From the NCBI RefSeq assembly GCF_002891535.1, contig NZ_PDZR01000021.1, forward strand, positions 20,493 to 84,492: a stretch of DNA of 64,000 nt. The letters are read 5' to 3'. A model generated the notes under the pieces. The model saw nothing but the letters and a program-made list of their open reading frames with translations, ran no database searches and was not told the origin of the DNA. How positions within the stretch are numbered: the first letter of the stretch is position 1; each line of letters starts with the position of its first letter. Source of the stretch: Methylocella silvestris (GTDB taxonomy: Bacteria > Pseudomonadota > Alphaproteobacteria > Rhizobiales > Beijerinckiaceae). Shown here one piece after another: positions 32,250-40,628 of the stretch. Position numbers and translations under genes: made by a program.

Positions 32250-35200
32250 GCCCGCGCTACGCCGAACTGGCGGCGACGACGAATTTCTCCTTTCTGCGCG
32301 GCGCCTCGCATCCGGAAGAACTCGTCGCCGCGGCGATGGCTCTCGGACTTGCCGGCCTTGGGATCGCCGATCGCAATTCGCTTGCCGGCGTCGTCCGCGC
32401 CCATCGTTTTTTGCAAGCCAACAAGAGTCCGTCTTTTCGGCTCGCTATCGGCGCGCGGCTCGTTTTCTGCGATGGCGCGCCAGACATACTCAGCTATCCG
32501 CGCGACCGCGCCGCCTATGGGCGCCTGACGCGGCTTTTGACTCGCGCAAACGCCCGCGCGCAAAAAGGCGTCTCCCTTCTGCGTTCGAGCGACCTCATGG
32601 AGGCGGCGCAGGGACAGCAACTCATCCTCATGCCGGAAACAACATGGGAGAGGGGCGACGAATTCAAGCGGTCCAGGAAAGTCTACGCCGAATTTAATGA
32701 TGATAATAATTACAAGGATCATGCCGATCTTTTGAATGATGCCGATGCGCCGGCTTTCGGCAGGGAAATCCCTTTCATCGAACAGTTGCGCGAAGCCTCG
32801 AACGGGCGGCTGTTGCTCGCGGCCAGAATGACCTATGGCGTTTCGATGCGGCGCGATCTTGCAAGCCGCATCGCGCTTTCAAGAAAGACGCGAACCCCTA
32901 TCATCGCTGTCAATGACGTCATCATGCATACCCCAGATCGACGCCCGCTGCAGGATGTGCTGAGCGCCATCCGCGCGGGACAAACCCTCGATCGTTTGGG
33001 GCTCGCCCTTGAAGCCAATGCCGAGCGTCATATGAAAAGCGCGGCGGAGATGGCGCGGCTTTTCGCCGGCGCTCCTCATGCGATGGAAGAGACGCTGCGC
33101 TTTCTCGACGGGCTCGACTTCAGCCTCGATGAATTGCGCGGGGACTATCCCGAGGAATTGCGCGAAGGGTTTGCAACGCCGCAAGCCGCGCTCGTTTTTT
33201 TTGCGCGCGAAGGGGCGAAGTTCCGCTATCCGGACGGCGTTCCTGCCTTTGTCGAGACGGCGATCACGCATGAATTGAAGCTGGTCGAACAGCTTGATTA
33301 CGCGCCCTATTTCCTGACTGTCCACGATATCGTGCGCTTCGCCCGCACAGAGAAGATTCTATGCCAGGGCCGCGGCTCGGCGGCGAATTCGACGCTTTGC
33401 TATTGTCTTGGCGTGACCGAGGTCAATCCGGTCTTTCACGATCTTCTGTTCGAGCGTTTCATCTCGCCTGACCGCAATGAGCCGCCCGACATCGACGTCG
33501 ATTTCGAGCATGAGCGGCGCGAAGAGGTCATGCAATATATCTATGCGCGTTACGGCCGCGCCCGCGCCGCTTTGACGGCGAGCGTCATCACCTATCGCGC
33601 CCGTTCGGCGATCCGCGAGGTCGGCAAGGCGTTTGGCCTCTCCGATGATGTCGTCTCCGCCCTGTCCGCGACGATCTGGGGCCGGTCGTCGTCGAGCGTC
33701 GAAGCCAAGGAGGCCCAAAAGGCCGGCTTCGATCCGACCGAGGCGCGGCTGGCGCAGGCGCTAAAGCTCGCCGAGGAGCTGATCGGCTTTCCGCGCCATC
33801 TGTCGCAGCATACAGGCGGCTTCGTCATCACACGTTCGCGGCTCGACGAGGTGGTTCCGATCATGAACGCGGCGATGGAGGATCGCACCACCATCGAATG
33901 GGACAAGGACGATCTCGACGCGCTCGGCATTTTGAAGATCGACGTGTTGGCGCTCGGCATGCTGACCTGCCTGCGCAAGGGGTTTGACCTCATCAGGGAG
34001 CATTATGGCGAAGAGCTGACCATCGCGACCCTGCCGCCGGAACAGGGCGCTGTCTATGAGATGATCTCGCGCGCCGACACGATCGGCGTTTTCCAGATCG
34101 AAAGCCGCGCGCAGATGTCGATGTTGCCGCGGCTGCGGCCGAAAGAATTCTACGATCTCGTCATCGAGGTTGCGATCGTGCGGCCAGGACCGATCCAGGG
34201 CGACATGGTGCATCCCTATCTGCGGCGGCGGCAGGGATTGGAGCCCGTCTCCTATCCTTCAAAGCAGCTCGAAGAGGTGCTGGGCAAGACGCTTGGCGTG
34301 CCTCTGTTCCAGGAACAGGCGATGAAAATCGCCATCGTCGCCGCCGGCTTCTCGCCCTCCGAGGCCGATCAATTGCGCCGGGCCATGGCGACGTTCAAAC
34401 ATGTCGGCACGATCGGCGCGTTTCGCACGAAGATGATCGAAGGAATGGTCGCCCGGAACTATTCGCGCGACTTCGCCGAGCGCTGCTTCAAGCAGATCGA
34501 GGGCTTCGGCTCTTATGGTTTTCCGGAGAGCCACGCCGCGTCCTTCGCGCTTCTTGTTTACGCTTCGGCCTGGATGAAATGCCGCTATCCCGACGCTTTC
34601 GCCTGCGCGCTTCTCAACGCCCAGCCGATGGGATTTTATGCGCCCGCGCAAATCCTGCGCGACGCGCGCGAACATGGCGTTGCAGTCGAAGAGGCCGACG
34701 TCAATTTTTCGCATTGGGATTCGACGCTGACGCCAGCGGCTGAATGTCGTCCGCTGCATCCCCGCCACGCCTCGATGCGGGGCGAGATCTTCTCGACCTG
34801 TGGGATCAGGCTGGGGTTTCGTCAGATCAAGGGCCTTGCCGAACATGACATGAACCAGCTCGTCGCCATGCGGGGCAGGGGCTATGATTCCATTCGCGAT
34901 CTCTGGCTTCGCGCCGGCCTGTCTGCGGCGGTGCTTGAGTTGCTCGCGGGCGCCGACGCCTTCCGCTCGCTGGGATTAGACCGACGCGAGGCGCTTTGGG
35001 CCGTGCGCGGCCTGAACCGCGCTGGCGACAAGGATGATCTGCCCTTGCTGAAGGGCCTCAGCTGGCGCGCGACCGAGGCCGACGCGAAGCTCCCGCCGAT
35101 GCTGCCTGGCGAACATGTCGTCGAGGATTATCGCCGTCTGTCTCTCTCCTTGAAGGCGCATCCTGTTGTTTTTCTGCGCGAGAGGCTGACGCAAAAAAAG

Positions 35201-35680
35201 ATCATGCGCGCCGATGATTTGCAGAACCAGGCGCCAGGCTCGCGCGTCACCGTGGCGGGCCTCGTGCTCGTGCGCCAGCGTCCGGGCACGGCGAGCGGCG
35301 TCATCTTCCTGACGATCGAGGATGAGACGGGAATCGCCAACGCCATCGTCTGGCCGAAAATTTTCGAGCGTCTGCGCCGGATCGTCATCGGCGCCCGCTT
35401 CCTCGCCGTGACCGGCCGCTTGCAGAAAGAATCCGGCGTCATCCATATTGTGATGGAGCGCGCGGAGGATCTCAGCCCGCTGCTGACTCTCTTGTCGGAT
35501 CATGGCGGCGCGGTTTCGTCTTTGGCCCCGGCGGACGAAGTCAGGCGGCCAAATCTTCGCGATTCCCGCGCTCCGCATGAAACGGCCGCGCCCGCGCTGC
35601 CGAGACCCGCGACGCCATCGCCTGCGCCACAGCAAGAGAATTGGCGCGGCGTCCTGCCGAAGGGCCGGAATTTCCATTAG
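32246..35680 (+). CDS. dnaE2: Error-prone DNA polymerase DnaE2 (ImuC)
   Basis: 1144 residues, the family length. N-terminal PHP domain with YAELAATTNFSFLRGASHPEE, then the polymerase core with PPDIDVDFEHERREEV (active-site aspartates, near residue 415), the fingers and VRPGPIQGDMVHPYLRRRQG, and a C-terminal OB fold (GVIFLTIEDETGIANAIVW). It is the C-family polymerase that synthesises across lesions with ImuA/ImuB under SOS control. ATGA overlap with imuB. Oddity: residues about 136-165 (EFNDDNNYKDHADLL region) form an unusually AT-rich, acidic, Asn-rich stretch within the PHP domain. Confidence 0.97.
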   Translation: MSPRYAELAATTNFSFLRGASHPEELVAAAMALGLAGLGIADRNSLAGVVRAHRFLQANKSPSFRLAIGARLVFCDGAPDILSYPRDRAAYGRLTRLLTRANARAQKGVSLLRSSDLMEAAQGQQLILMPETTWERGDEFKRSRKVYAEFNDDNNYKDHADLLNDADAPAFGREIPFIEQLREASNGRLLLAARMTYGVSMRRDLASRIALSRKTRTPIIAVNDVIMHTPDRRPLQDVLSAIRAGQTLDRLGLALEANAERHMKSAAEMARLFAGAPHAMEETLRFLDGLDFSLDELRGDYPEELREGFATPQAALVFFAREGAKFRYPDGVPAFVETAITHELKLVEQLDYAPYFLTVHDIVRFARTEKILCQGRGSAANSTLCYCLGVTEVNPVFHDLLFERFISPDRNEPPDIDVDFEHERREEVMQYIYARYGRARAALTASVITYRARSAIREVGKAFGLSDDVVSALSATIWGRSSSSVEAKEAQKAGFDPTEARLAQALKLAEELIGFPRHLSQHTGGFVITRSRLDEVVPIMNAAMEDRTTIEWDKDDLDALGILKIDVLALGMLTCLRKGFDLIREHYGEELTIATLPPEQGAVYEMISRADTIGVFQIESRAQMSMLPRLRPKEFYDLVIEVAIVRPGPIQGDMVHPYLRRRQGLEPVSYPSKQLEEVLGKTLGVPLFQEQAMKIAIVAAGFSPSEADQLRRAMATFKHVGTIGAFRTKMIEGMVARNYSRDFAERCFKQIEGFGSYGFPESHAASFALLVYASAWMKCRYPDAFACALLNAQPMGFYAPAQILRDAREHGVAVEEADVNFSHWDSTLTPAAECRPLHPRHASMRGEIFSTCGIRLGFRQIKGLAEHDMNQLVAMRGRGYDSIRDLWLRAGLSAAVLELLAGADAFRSLGLDRREALWAVRGLNRAGDKDDLPLLKGLSWRATEADAKLPPMLPGEHVVEDYRRLSLSLKAHPVVFLRERLTQKKIMRADDLQNQAPGSRVTVAGLVLVRQRPGTASGVIFLTIEDETGIANAIVWPKIFERLRRIVIGARFLAVTGRLQKESGVIHIVMERAEDLSPLLTLLSDHGGAVSSLAPADEVRRPNLRDSRAPHETAAPALPRPATPSPAPQQENWRGVLPKGRNFH

Positions 35681-35717
35681 AGCGGTCTGAAAACTCTTGC
35701 CGCTTTTCGGCGAACAA

Positions 35718-35748
35718 ATTCCGGAAAATCTGCCAGATTTTCCGGAAT
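35718..35748. repeat. Perfect 31-bp palindrome after dnaE2
   Basis: ATTCCGGAAAATCTG and its exact reverse complement flank a single C. It begins 38 bp after the dnaE2 stop. It could act as a bidirectional terminator core, but no clear T run follows, or it could be one copy of a palindromic repeat family. Confidence 0.75.
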
Positions 35749-35863
35749 ATCTTGGCGCAAGTCAGCTAGCGGAAACATCGAATTACGGGACGCGCCGCCA
35801 TTTCCAATCTCGGCGCCGCCAACCTCGGCTCCGAGCGCGCCTTTGAAGCAAGATAAGTACGGC

Positions 35864-36058
35864 CTAGCGGCCCCTTCCCTGCGCCTTATGCACTTTTTTC
35901 ATATTCTTCTTTTTGTGATAGGCGGTCTGCGCCACAACGCCGCTGTCGCCGACGCTCGTGAGCGTCGTGACGCTCGAACTCGGAATTGGCGCTGCCCCCG
36001 CCACGGCCAAACCGCCGAGGAAAAAAGCTGCCGTCAAAGCAGGTATGATTTTCTTCAT
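35864..36058 (-). CDS. Small secreted basic peptide
   Basis: 64 residues from the ATG at 36058 with AAGGA about 8 nt upstream. A clean signal peptide (IIPALTAAFFLGGLAVAGAA) is followed by a Ser/Thr/Val-rich mature part and a very basic tail (HKKKNMKKVHKAQGRGR). No family recognised. Its good ribosome-binding site and signal peptide make it likely real. It stands alone between dnaE2 and the GlsB-type gene. Confidence 0.7.
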   Translation of the reverse strand: MKKIIPALTAAFFLGGLAVAGAAPIPSSSVTTLTSVGDSGVVAQTAYHKKKNMKKVHKAQGRGR

Positions 36059-36322
36059 CAAAGCTATCCTTCCCTACCGCCGAGGTCTTTTTCTGCCCCA
36101 GCTGAGGGGAATTGTTTTCGCAAACGGACGAAAAAGAAATAAAATTCTTGCGACGCGGCGGTTTTTATCCCAGCCGCCTCGGGCAAGGCTCAAGGCTGAA
36201 GCCGCAAATCGAATGATCTATTTGGTGGAAGTCGCGCGCGTAATGAAGAAGAAGCGACGCTTCTCCGTCCGCTCTCCCGCGCCAAGCGCGAGAGGTCCGA
36301 TCACATTCCGATTCTGGATGAT

Positions 36323-36613
36323 CTACAACCAGCGTCGGCCGCCGGTCGGTCCCTCGACCGGCGTCGACCTCCCCTTGATCATGCGCCACACGAATAGAAC
36401 CAGAACGGCGCCGACGGTCGCTCCGATCAGCCCCGCGCCCTGATCCAATCGGTACCAGCCGATCGTCTGGCCGAGCCAGGTGGCGACGAAGGCTCCGGCT
36501 ATTCCGAGCAAAACGGTCATGATGAAGCCGGAGGGATTATACGGTCCGGGCGACAGGAAACGGGCGATCAGGCCCGCAATGAATCCAATCAGAATGATGT
36601 AAATAATTGACAT
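36323..36613 (-). CDS. GlsB/YeaQ/YmgE family stress-type membrane protein
   Basis: 96 residues, three hydrophobic segments (IIYIILIGFIAGLIARF; FIMTVLLGIAGAFVATWLG; GAGLIGATVGAVLVLFVW) with the family glycine pattern GxxxGxxA and the loop after GPYNPSGF. These transglycosylase-associated-protein-like small proteins are inner-membrane and often stress induced; their molecular role is unknown. The ATG at 36613 has GAGGG upstream. A second family member is encoded at 39996. Confidence 0.9.
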   Translation of the reverse strand: MSIIYIILIGFIAGLIARFLSPGPYNPSGFIMTVLLGIAGAFVATWLGQTIGWYRLDQGAGLIGATVGAVLVLFVWRMIKGRSTPVEGPTGGRRWL

Positions 36614-36755
36614 GCCGCCCTCGCAATTCGTCTCGCCGCGCTGCCGCGCCTCGACCTATGGATTTCAAACGCTTTCGGTCGGCAGGCTTATCGCCAGCCG
36701 AAACAAGCGCGATCGCGAGCGAAACGCCAAACCTGTGCTTAGGTTGCGGGCAATT

Positions 36756-37622
36756 TCATCTTTCAAGCCGGGCGATCAGGCTCGAGGTGTCCCATCGCGC
36801 TCCGCCCATGGCCTGAACCTCGGCATAGAACTGATCGATCAGCGCGGCCGCCGGGAGCCTTGCGCCATTGCGGCGCGCCTCCTCGATGCAGATGGCGAGA
36901 TCCTTGCGCATCCAGTCGACCGCAAAGCCGAAGTCGAACTTGCCCTCGATCATCGTTTTGGCGCGGTTCTCCATCTGCCAGGATTGCGCGGCGCCCTTTG
37001 AGATGACCTCGACGACCGCGAGCGGATCGAGCCCCGCGCATTTTGCAAAATGCAGCCCTTCGGCCAACGCCTCGACCAAACCTGCGATGCAGATCTGATT
37101 GACCATTTTGGTGAGCTGGCCGGATCCGGCCGGGCCCATCAGGCGAACAGCCTTGGCATAGGCCGCAACGATCGGCTCGACGCGGGCGTAATGCTCGGGG
37201 TCGCCGCCGCACATGATCGACAGCGCGCCATTCTCAGCCCCCGCCTGGCCGCCCGACACCGGCGCGTCGATAAATCCCTGCCCCTTTTCCGCCGCAGCCG
37301 CATTCAGTTCGCGCGCGACCTCGGCCGAGGCCGTCGTGTGATCGACGAAAATCGCGCCCTCGGCGAGCCCCGCGAAGGCGCCATCCTCGCCAAACGCCAC
37401 GCTGCGCAGGTCGGCGTCATTGCCGACGCAGGCCATCACGAACTCCTGCCCTTGCGCCGCCTCGCGCGGGGTCGGCGCCGAGACGCCGCCATATTTTTCG
37501 GCCCAGGCTTGCGCCTTCGCGGTTGACCGATTGTAGACGGTGACGGTGTGGCCCTTCAGGGCCAGATGTCCGGCCATGGGAAAGCCCATCACGCCGAGAC
37601 CAAGGAAAGCGATCTTCGCCAT
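36756..37622 (-). CDS. 3-hydroxyisobutyrate dehydrogenase-like NAD(P)-dependent oxidoreductase
   Basis: 288 residues. N-terminal Rossmann motif FLGLGVMGFPMAGHL (GxGxMGxPMAxxL), the substrate-binding DAPVSGGQAGAENGALSIM (near residue 118) and the catalytic-lysine region GSGQLTKMVNQI (near residue 170) are all present. Family members reduce or oxidise beta-hydroxyacids such as 3-hydroxyisobutyrate or tartronate semialdehyde. Lys in TKMVN is intact. The neighbours do not show which substrate is used. Tartronate semialdehyde reductase (glxR) is the other likely identity. Confidence 0.9.
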   Translation of the reverse strand: MAKIAFLGLGVMGFPMAGHLALKGHTVTVYNRSTAKAQAWAEKYGGVSAPTPREAAQGQEFVMACVGNDADLRSVAFGEDGAFAGLAEGAIFVDHTTASAEVARELNAAAAEKGQGFIDAPVSGGQAGAENGALSIMCGGDPEHYARVEPIVAAYAKAVRLMGPAGSGQLTKMVNQICIAGLVEALAEGLHFAKCAGLDPLAVVEVISKGAAQSWQMENRAKTMIEGKFDFGFAVDWMRKDLAICIEEARRNGARLPAAALIDQFYAEVQAMGGARWDTSSLIARLER

Positions 37623-37813
37623 TGCCGCCTGACTTTGCTGGGCCGGCGATCGCCGGCGGGTTATCGATATTGGCCGGGAAAGCGCCGCCGCGTCGTTCGG
37701 AACAGCGGCAGAATGAAGCGCGCGCCCGGCGCTCGAGGGAGCTTAGCGCTTTCGCCGCCGCCGGCTCAAGCGACGCATACGCCGCAGGCGCGCCGGGCTG
37801 CCGGCGCCGAGGA

Positions 37814-38647
37814 TCAGTTGATCTTGTAGTCGAAATATTTCGACTGGAGCTTTGCGAAGGAGCCGTCGGCCATCGTTTCGTCAATCGCCTTGTCGAACAT
37901 CATGGTCAGCGCGACATCTTCCTTGCGCAGACCAACGCCGACGCCGTTTCCGAAATAGGCCGCATCATGCGGCGCGTCCGCGACGATCTTGCAGCACTGC
38001 CCCTCCTTGCGCGTTTTCAGGAAATCGGAGAGAGCGTCCTTATCGCCGATGACGAGATCGAGCCGCCCTTCCGCGAGGTCGAGAATGGCTTCCTCGAGGG
38101 TGGCGTAGGGCCGGATCTCCGACTGCTTGTAGAGGTCGTCGAGATAATTCTGATGCGCCCCGCCGGATTCGACGCCGATGCTGCGGCCCTTGAGGCCGGC
38201 CGGCGTCGTATCCTTGATGTCGCTTTGCGCCGAGGCGACGAAAGCCGACGGCATGCGGATATAGGGTTTCGAGAAGGCGATCTTTTCTTTCGCCTCGTCG
38301 GTGATCTCCATCGCCGCCATGATCGCGTCATACTGACGATTGAGCAGCCCCGGCGTGAGGCCGTCCCAGTCCTGCGTCACGAAACGGCACTGCAGCTTCA
38401 TCCGCGCGCAGAGAAGGCGGCCGAGGTCGATCTCGAAGCCGGCGAGTTCATTGTTGGAATCGAGATAATTATAGGGCGGCCGGGCGCCCTCGCTGGCGAT
38501 GACGAGTTCCTTCGGCGGAACTTGTTGCGGCGCTTGCGCCCGCAGCGGCGGGGCCAGGAAGACGACGCACGCAATCGCCGCAAGACAGCGAACGAGGGCG
38601 GCGAGACCAGGCGCGGCCGGGCAGGGGCGGCGGTCGCTTGCAGACAG
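37814..38647 (-). CDS. Amino-acid ABC transporter substrate-binding protein, apparent CTG start
   Basis: 277 residues if started at the CTG at 38647. The first ATG in this frame is at 38401, in the middle of the domain. Upstream codons read a complete signal peptide (LAALVRCLAAIACVVFLAPPLRAQA), then the mature start KELVIASEGARPPYNYLDSNNELAGFEIDLGRLLCARM. The family needs this segment. No ATG, GTG or TTG occurs in frame between the stop near 38810 and 38401. GGAGAG lies 5 nt before the CTG. The rest (TQDWDGLTPGLLNRQYDAIMAAM, TGKS-type helices, SKYFDYKIN) is a lysine/arginine-type SBP_bac_3 protein. No permease or ATPase gene is adjacent. Confidence 0.78.
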   Translation of the reverse strand: MSASDRRPCPAAPGLAALVRCLAAIACVVFLAPPLRAQAPQQVPPKELVIASEGARPPYNYLDSNNELAGFEIDLGRLLCARMKLQCRFVTQDWDGLTPGLLNRQYDAIMAAMEITDEAKEKIAFSKPYIRMPSAFVASAQSDIKDTTPAGLKGRSIGVESGGAHQNYLDDLYKQSEIRPYATLEEAILDLAEGRLDLVIGDKDALSDFLKTRKEGQCCKIVADAPHDAAYFGNGVGVGLRKEDVALTMMFDKAIDETMADGSFAKLQSKYFDYKIN

Positions 38648-38871
38648 GGCGTCTCTCCGGACAAATCGATGGCCGCCCCATGCGGCGCATTGGTCAAGCA
38701 GCTTTGGAGCGCGGCGATATATGCGGCAGGAAGGCCGCAGCTGTCCAGCGCCAGTCTGGAATTCTTCTACTTCACTGAGGCGCCAGATTGAACGGACCCG
38801 TTCATTCGCCTATAGAAAAATGCTTCGGCGGCCCTTGGCGCCGCCGCCTAGCAACGGAGTCGATGCGGCAT

Positions 38872-39966
38872 ATGGCCAGTGAGCAAGACGTCCTCACCGC
38901 GCTTGAGGCGGTCCTTGGGCCGGACGGCAAGACCCCCCTGGCGCAATCGGGCGCGATCTCCGGCGTATCGATCCGCGACGGCAAGGTTTACGTCTCGATT
39001 TCGATTGACCCGCAGCGCTCCGCCGCGATGGAGCCGATGCGGGTCGCTGCGGAGACCGCGCTGCGCGGGCTACGCGGGGTATCGAGCGCGCTTGTCAGCC
39101 TCACCGCGGACCGAAAAGAGCAGCGGCCGCCGCCGCCCGCTGCCGCGAAACCGCAGGCCGGCCGCAATCTGGCGATTCCGGGCGTCGCCAATATCATCGC
39201 CGTCGCCTCCGGCAAGGGCGGGGTCGGAAAATCGACCACCGCCGTCAATCTGGCGCTGAGCCTCAAAGACCTCGGTTGGCGGATCGGCATTCTCGACGCC
39301 GACATCTATGGGCCGTCCTTGCCCCGGCTGCTTGGCCTCAAGGACAAGCCGCGCAGCGAGGGCCGCACGCTCATTCCGCTGGAAGCCTATGGCGTCAAGG
39401 CGATGTCGATCGGCTTTCTCGTCGGCGACGAGGAGGCGATGATCTGGCGCGGGCCGATGGTCATGGGCGCGCTGCAGCAAATGCTGCGCGACGTCGCCTG
39501 GGGCGAACTCGACTGTCTCGTTGTCGACATGCCGCCCGGCACGGGGGACGCGCAGCTGACCATGGCGCAATCGGTCGCGCTCGCCGGCGCGGTGATCGTT
39601 TCAACGCCGCAGGATCTCGCTTTGATCGACGCGCGGCGCGGCGTCGCCATGTTCAACAAGGTTGACGTCGCGATCCTCGGCATTGTCGAGAACATGAGCT
39701 ATTTCGTCTGTCCGCACTGTGGCGGCCGGTCGGACATTTTCGGCCACGGCGGCGCGCGGCGCGAGGCCGAGCGCTATGGCGTGCCCTTTCTCGGCGAAGT
39801 GCCTCTGCACATGGACATTCGCGAACAATCGGACGCAGGGCGCCCGATCGTCGTCAGCGATCCGGCGGGCGCCCACGCCAAGGTCTACCGGGAGCTTGCA
39901 GCGCAAATCAAGGCCAAGCTGGAAAAAGGGGCGGCCCGGGTCGCGCCGAAAATCATCATCGAGTAA
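38872..39966 (+). CDS. mrp: Mrp/NBP35-type Fe-S carrier ATPase (ApbC)
   Basis: 364 residues from the ATG at 38872. An N-terminal DUF59-like segment (DVLTALEAVLGPDGK) precedes the deviant Walker A motif ASGKGGVGKSTTAVNLA (near residue 120), VDMPPGTGD, and the C-terminal CPHCGG cysteine pair that binds a bridging Fe-S cluster. It transfers Fe-S clusters to target proteins. It is divergent from the amino-acid binding protein gene. Confidence 0.93.
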   Translation: MASEQDVLTALEAVLGPDGKTPLAQSGAISGVSIRDGKVYVSISIDPQRSAAMEPMRVAAETALRGLRGVSSALVSLTADRKEQRPPPPAAAKPQAGRNLAIPGVANIIAVASGKGGVGKSTTAVNLALSLKDLGWRIGILDADIYGPSLPRLLGLKDKPRSEGRTLIPLEAYGVKAMSIGFLVGDEEAMIWRGPMVMGALQQMLRDVAWGELDCLVVDMPPGTGDAQLTMAQSVALAGAVIVSTPQDLALIDARRGVAMFNKVDVAILGIVENMSYFVCPHCGGRSDIFGHGGARREAERYGVPFLGEVPLHMDIREQSDAGRPIVVSDPAGAHAKVYRELAAQIKAKLEKGAARVAPKIIIE

Positions 39967-39995
39967 CCCTTTAATCGGACCTGGAGAAAGCGAAC

Positions 39996-40289
39996 ATGCA
40001 TATGTCGACTGAAAGTCTCCTGGTTATATTGGTGGTTGGCGTCGTCGCTGGCTGGCTGGCGGGTCAAATCGCCCGCGGCGCTGGATTCGGGGTCATCGGC
40101 GATCTCATCATAGGCATCGTCGGCGCCTTCATCGGCAGCTGGCTGCTGCCTCAGCTCAAGATCCATCTTGGCGCTGGCATTGTCGCCGCAATTGTTAACG
40201 CCACGATTGGCGCGTTGATATTGTTGCTCATTATCAGCCTCCTGCGCGGCGGAGGCGGCTGGCGGGGGCGGTGGGGCCGACGCTGGTAG
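39996..40289 (+). CDS. GlsB/YeaQ/YmgE family stress-type membrane protein (second member)
   Basis: 97 residues with three hydrophobic segments and the family glycine pattern (VVGVVAGWLAGQIARGAGFGVIGDLIIGIVGAFIGSW). The C-terminus is Gly/Arg-rich. GGAGAAAGCG precedes the ATG at 39996; a second ATG is 6 nt on. It follows mrp by 30 bp and is probably co-transcribed. Compared with the copy at 36323 it lacks the GPYNPSGF loop sequence. Confidence 0.88.
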   Translation: MHMSTESLLVILVVGVVAGWLAGQIARGAGFGVIGDLIIGIVGAFIGSWLLPQLKIHLGAGIVAAIVNATIGALILLLIISLLRGGGGWRGRWGRRW

Positions 40290-40465
40290 CAAAAGGCGAC
40301 GGGTTGAAGAGCCGGGCCGTGACGTTCTCGACGGCGGTCGATCTCATTTCGGGCGTCCTCGGGATCACAGGATCGGCAATGATCTTGAAAGGTCCCTTGC
40401 GCCTGGGGCTTGGCCTTGTCGCGCTCAGTCTCTTTTTGCAGGTCATGGCGCGCTCTTTTGATTGA
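40271..40465 (+). CDS. Possible small membrane protein
   Basis: 64 residues, GTG start overlapping the GlsB-type gene by 19 nt. One or two hydrophobic segments (LISGVLGITGSAMILKGPLRLGLGLVALSLFLQVMA). No convincing ribosome-binding site. Composition is protein-like but this could be spurious. Confidence 0.35.
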   Translation: MGPTLVAKGDGLKSRAVTFSTAVDLISGVLGITGSAMILKGPLRLGLGLVALSLFLQVMARSFD

Positions 40466-40628
40466 AACAATTGCCCCGGGTTGCGATCGCCAGAAGAATG
40501 GGGCGGCGAAGGATGCGCGAGTATGGTAAAATCTCACGTGTCATCTAGTCGAAGGCTTGTTATGCGGCGTACGCACGCCCTCGCAAACCGTCCGCGGAAG
40601 GCCAAATAGGACGAGTGTTGCTCATACC

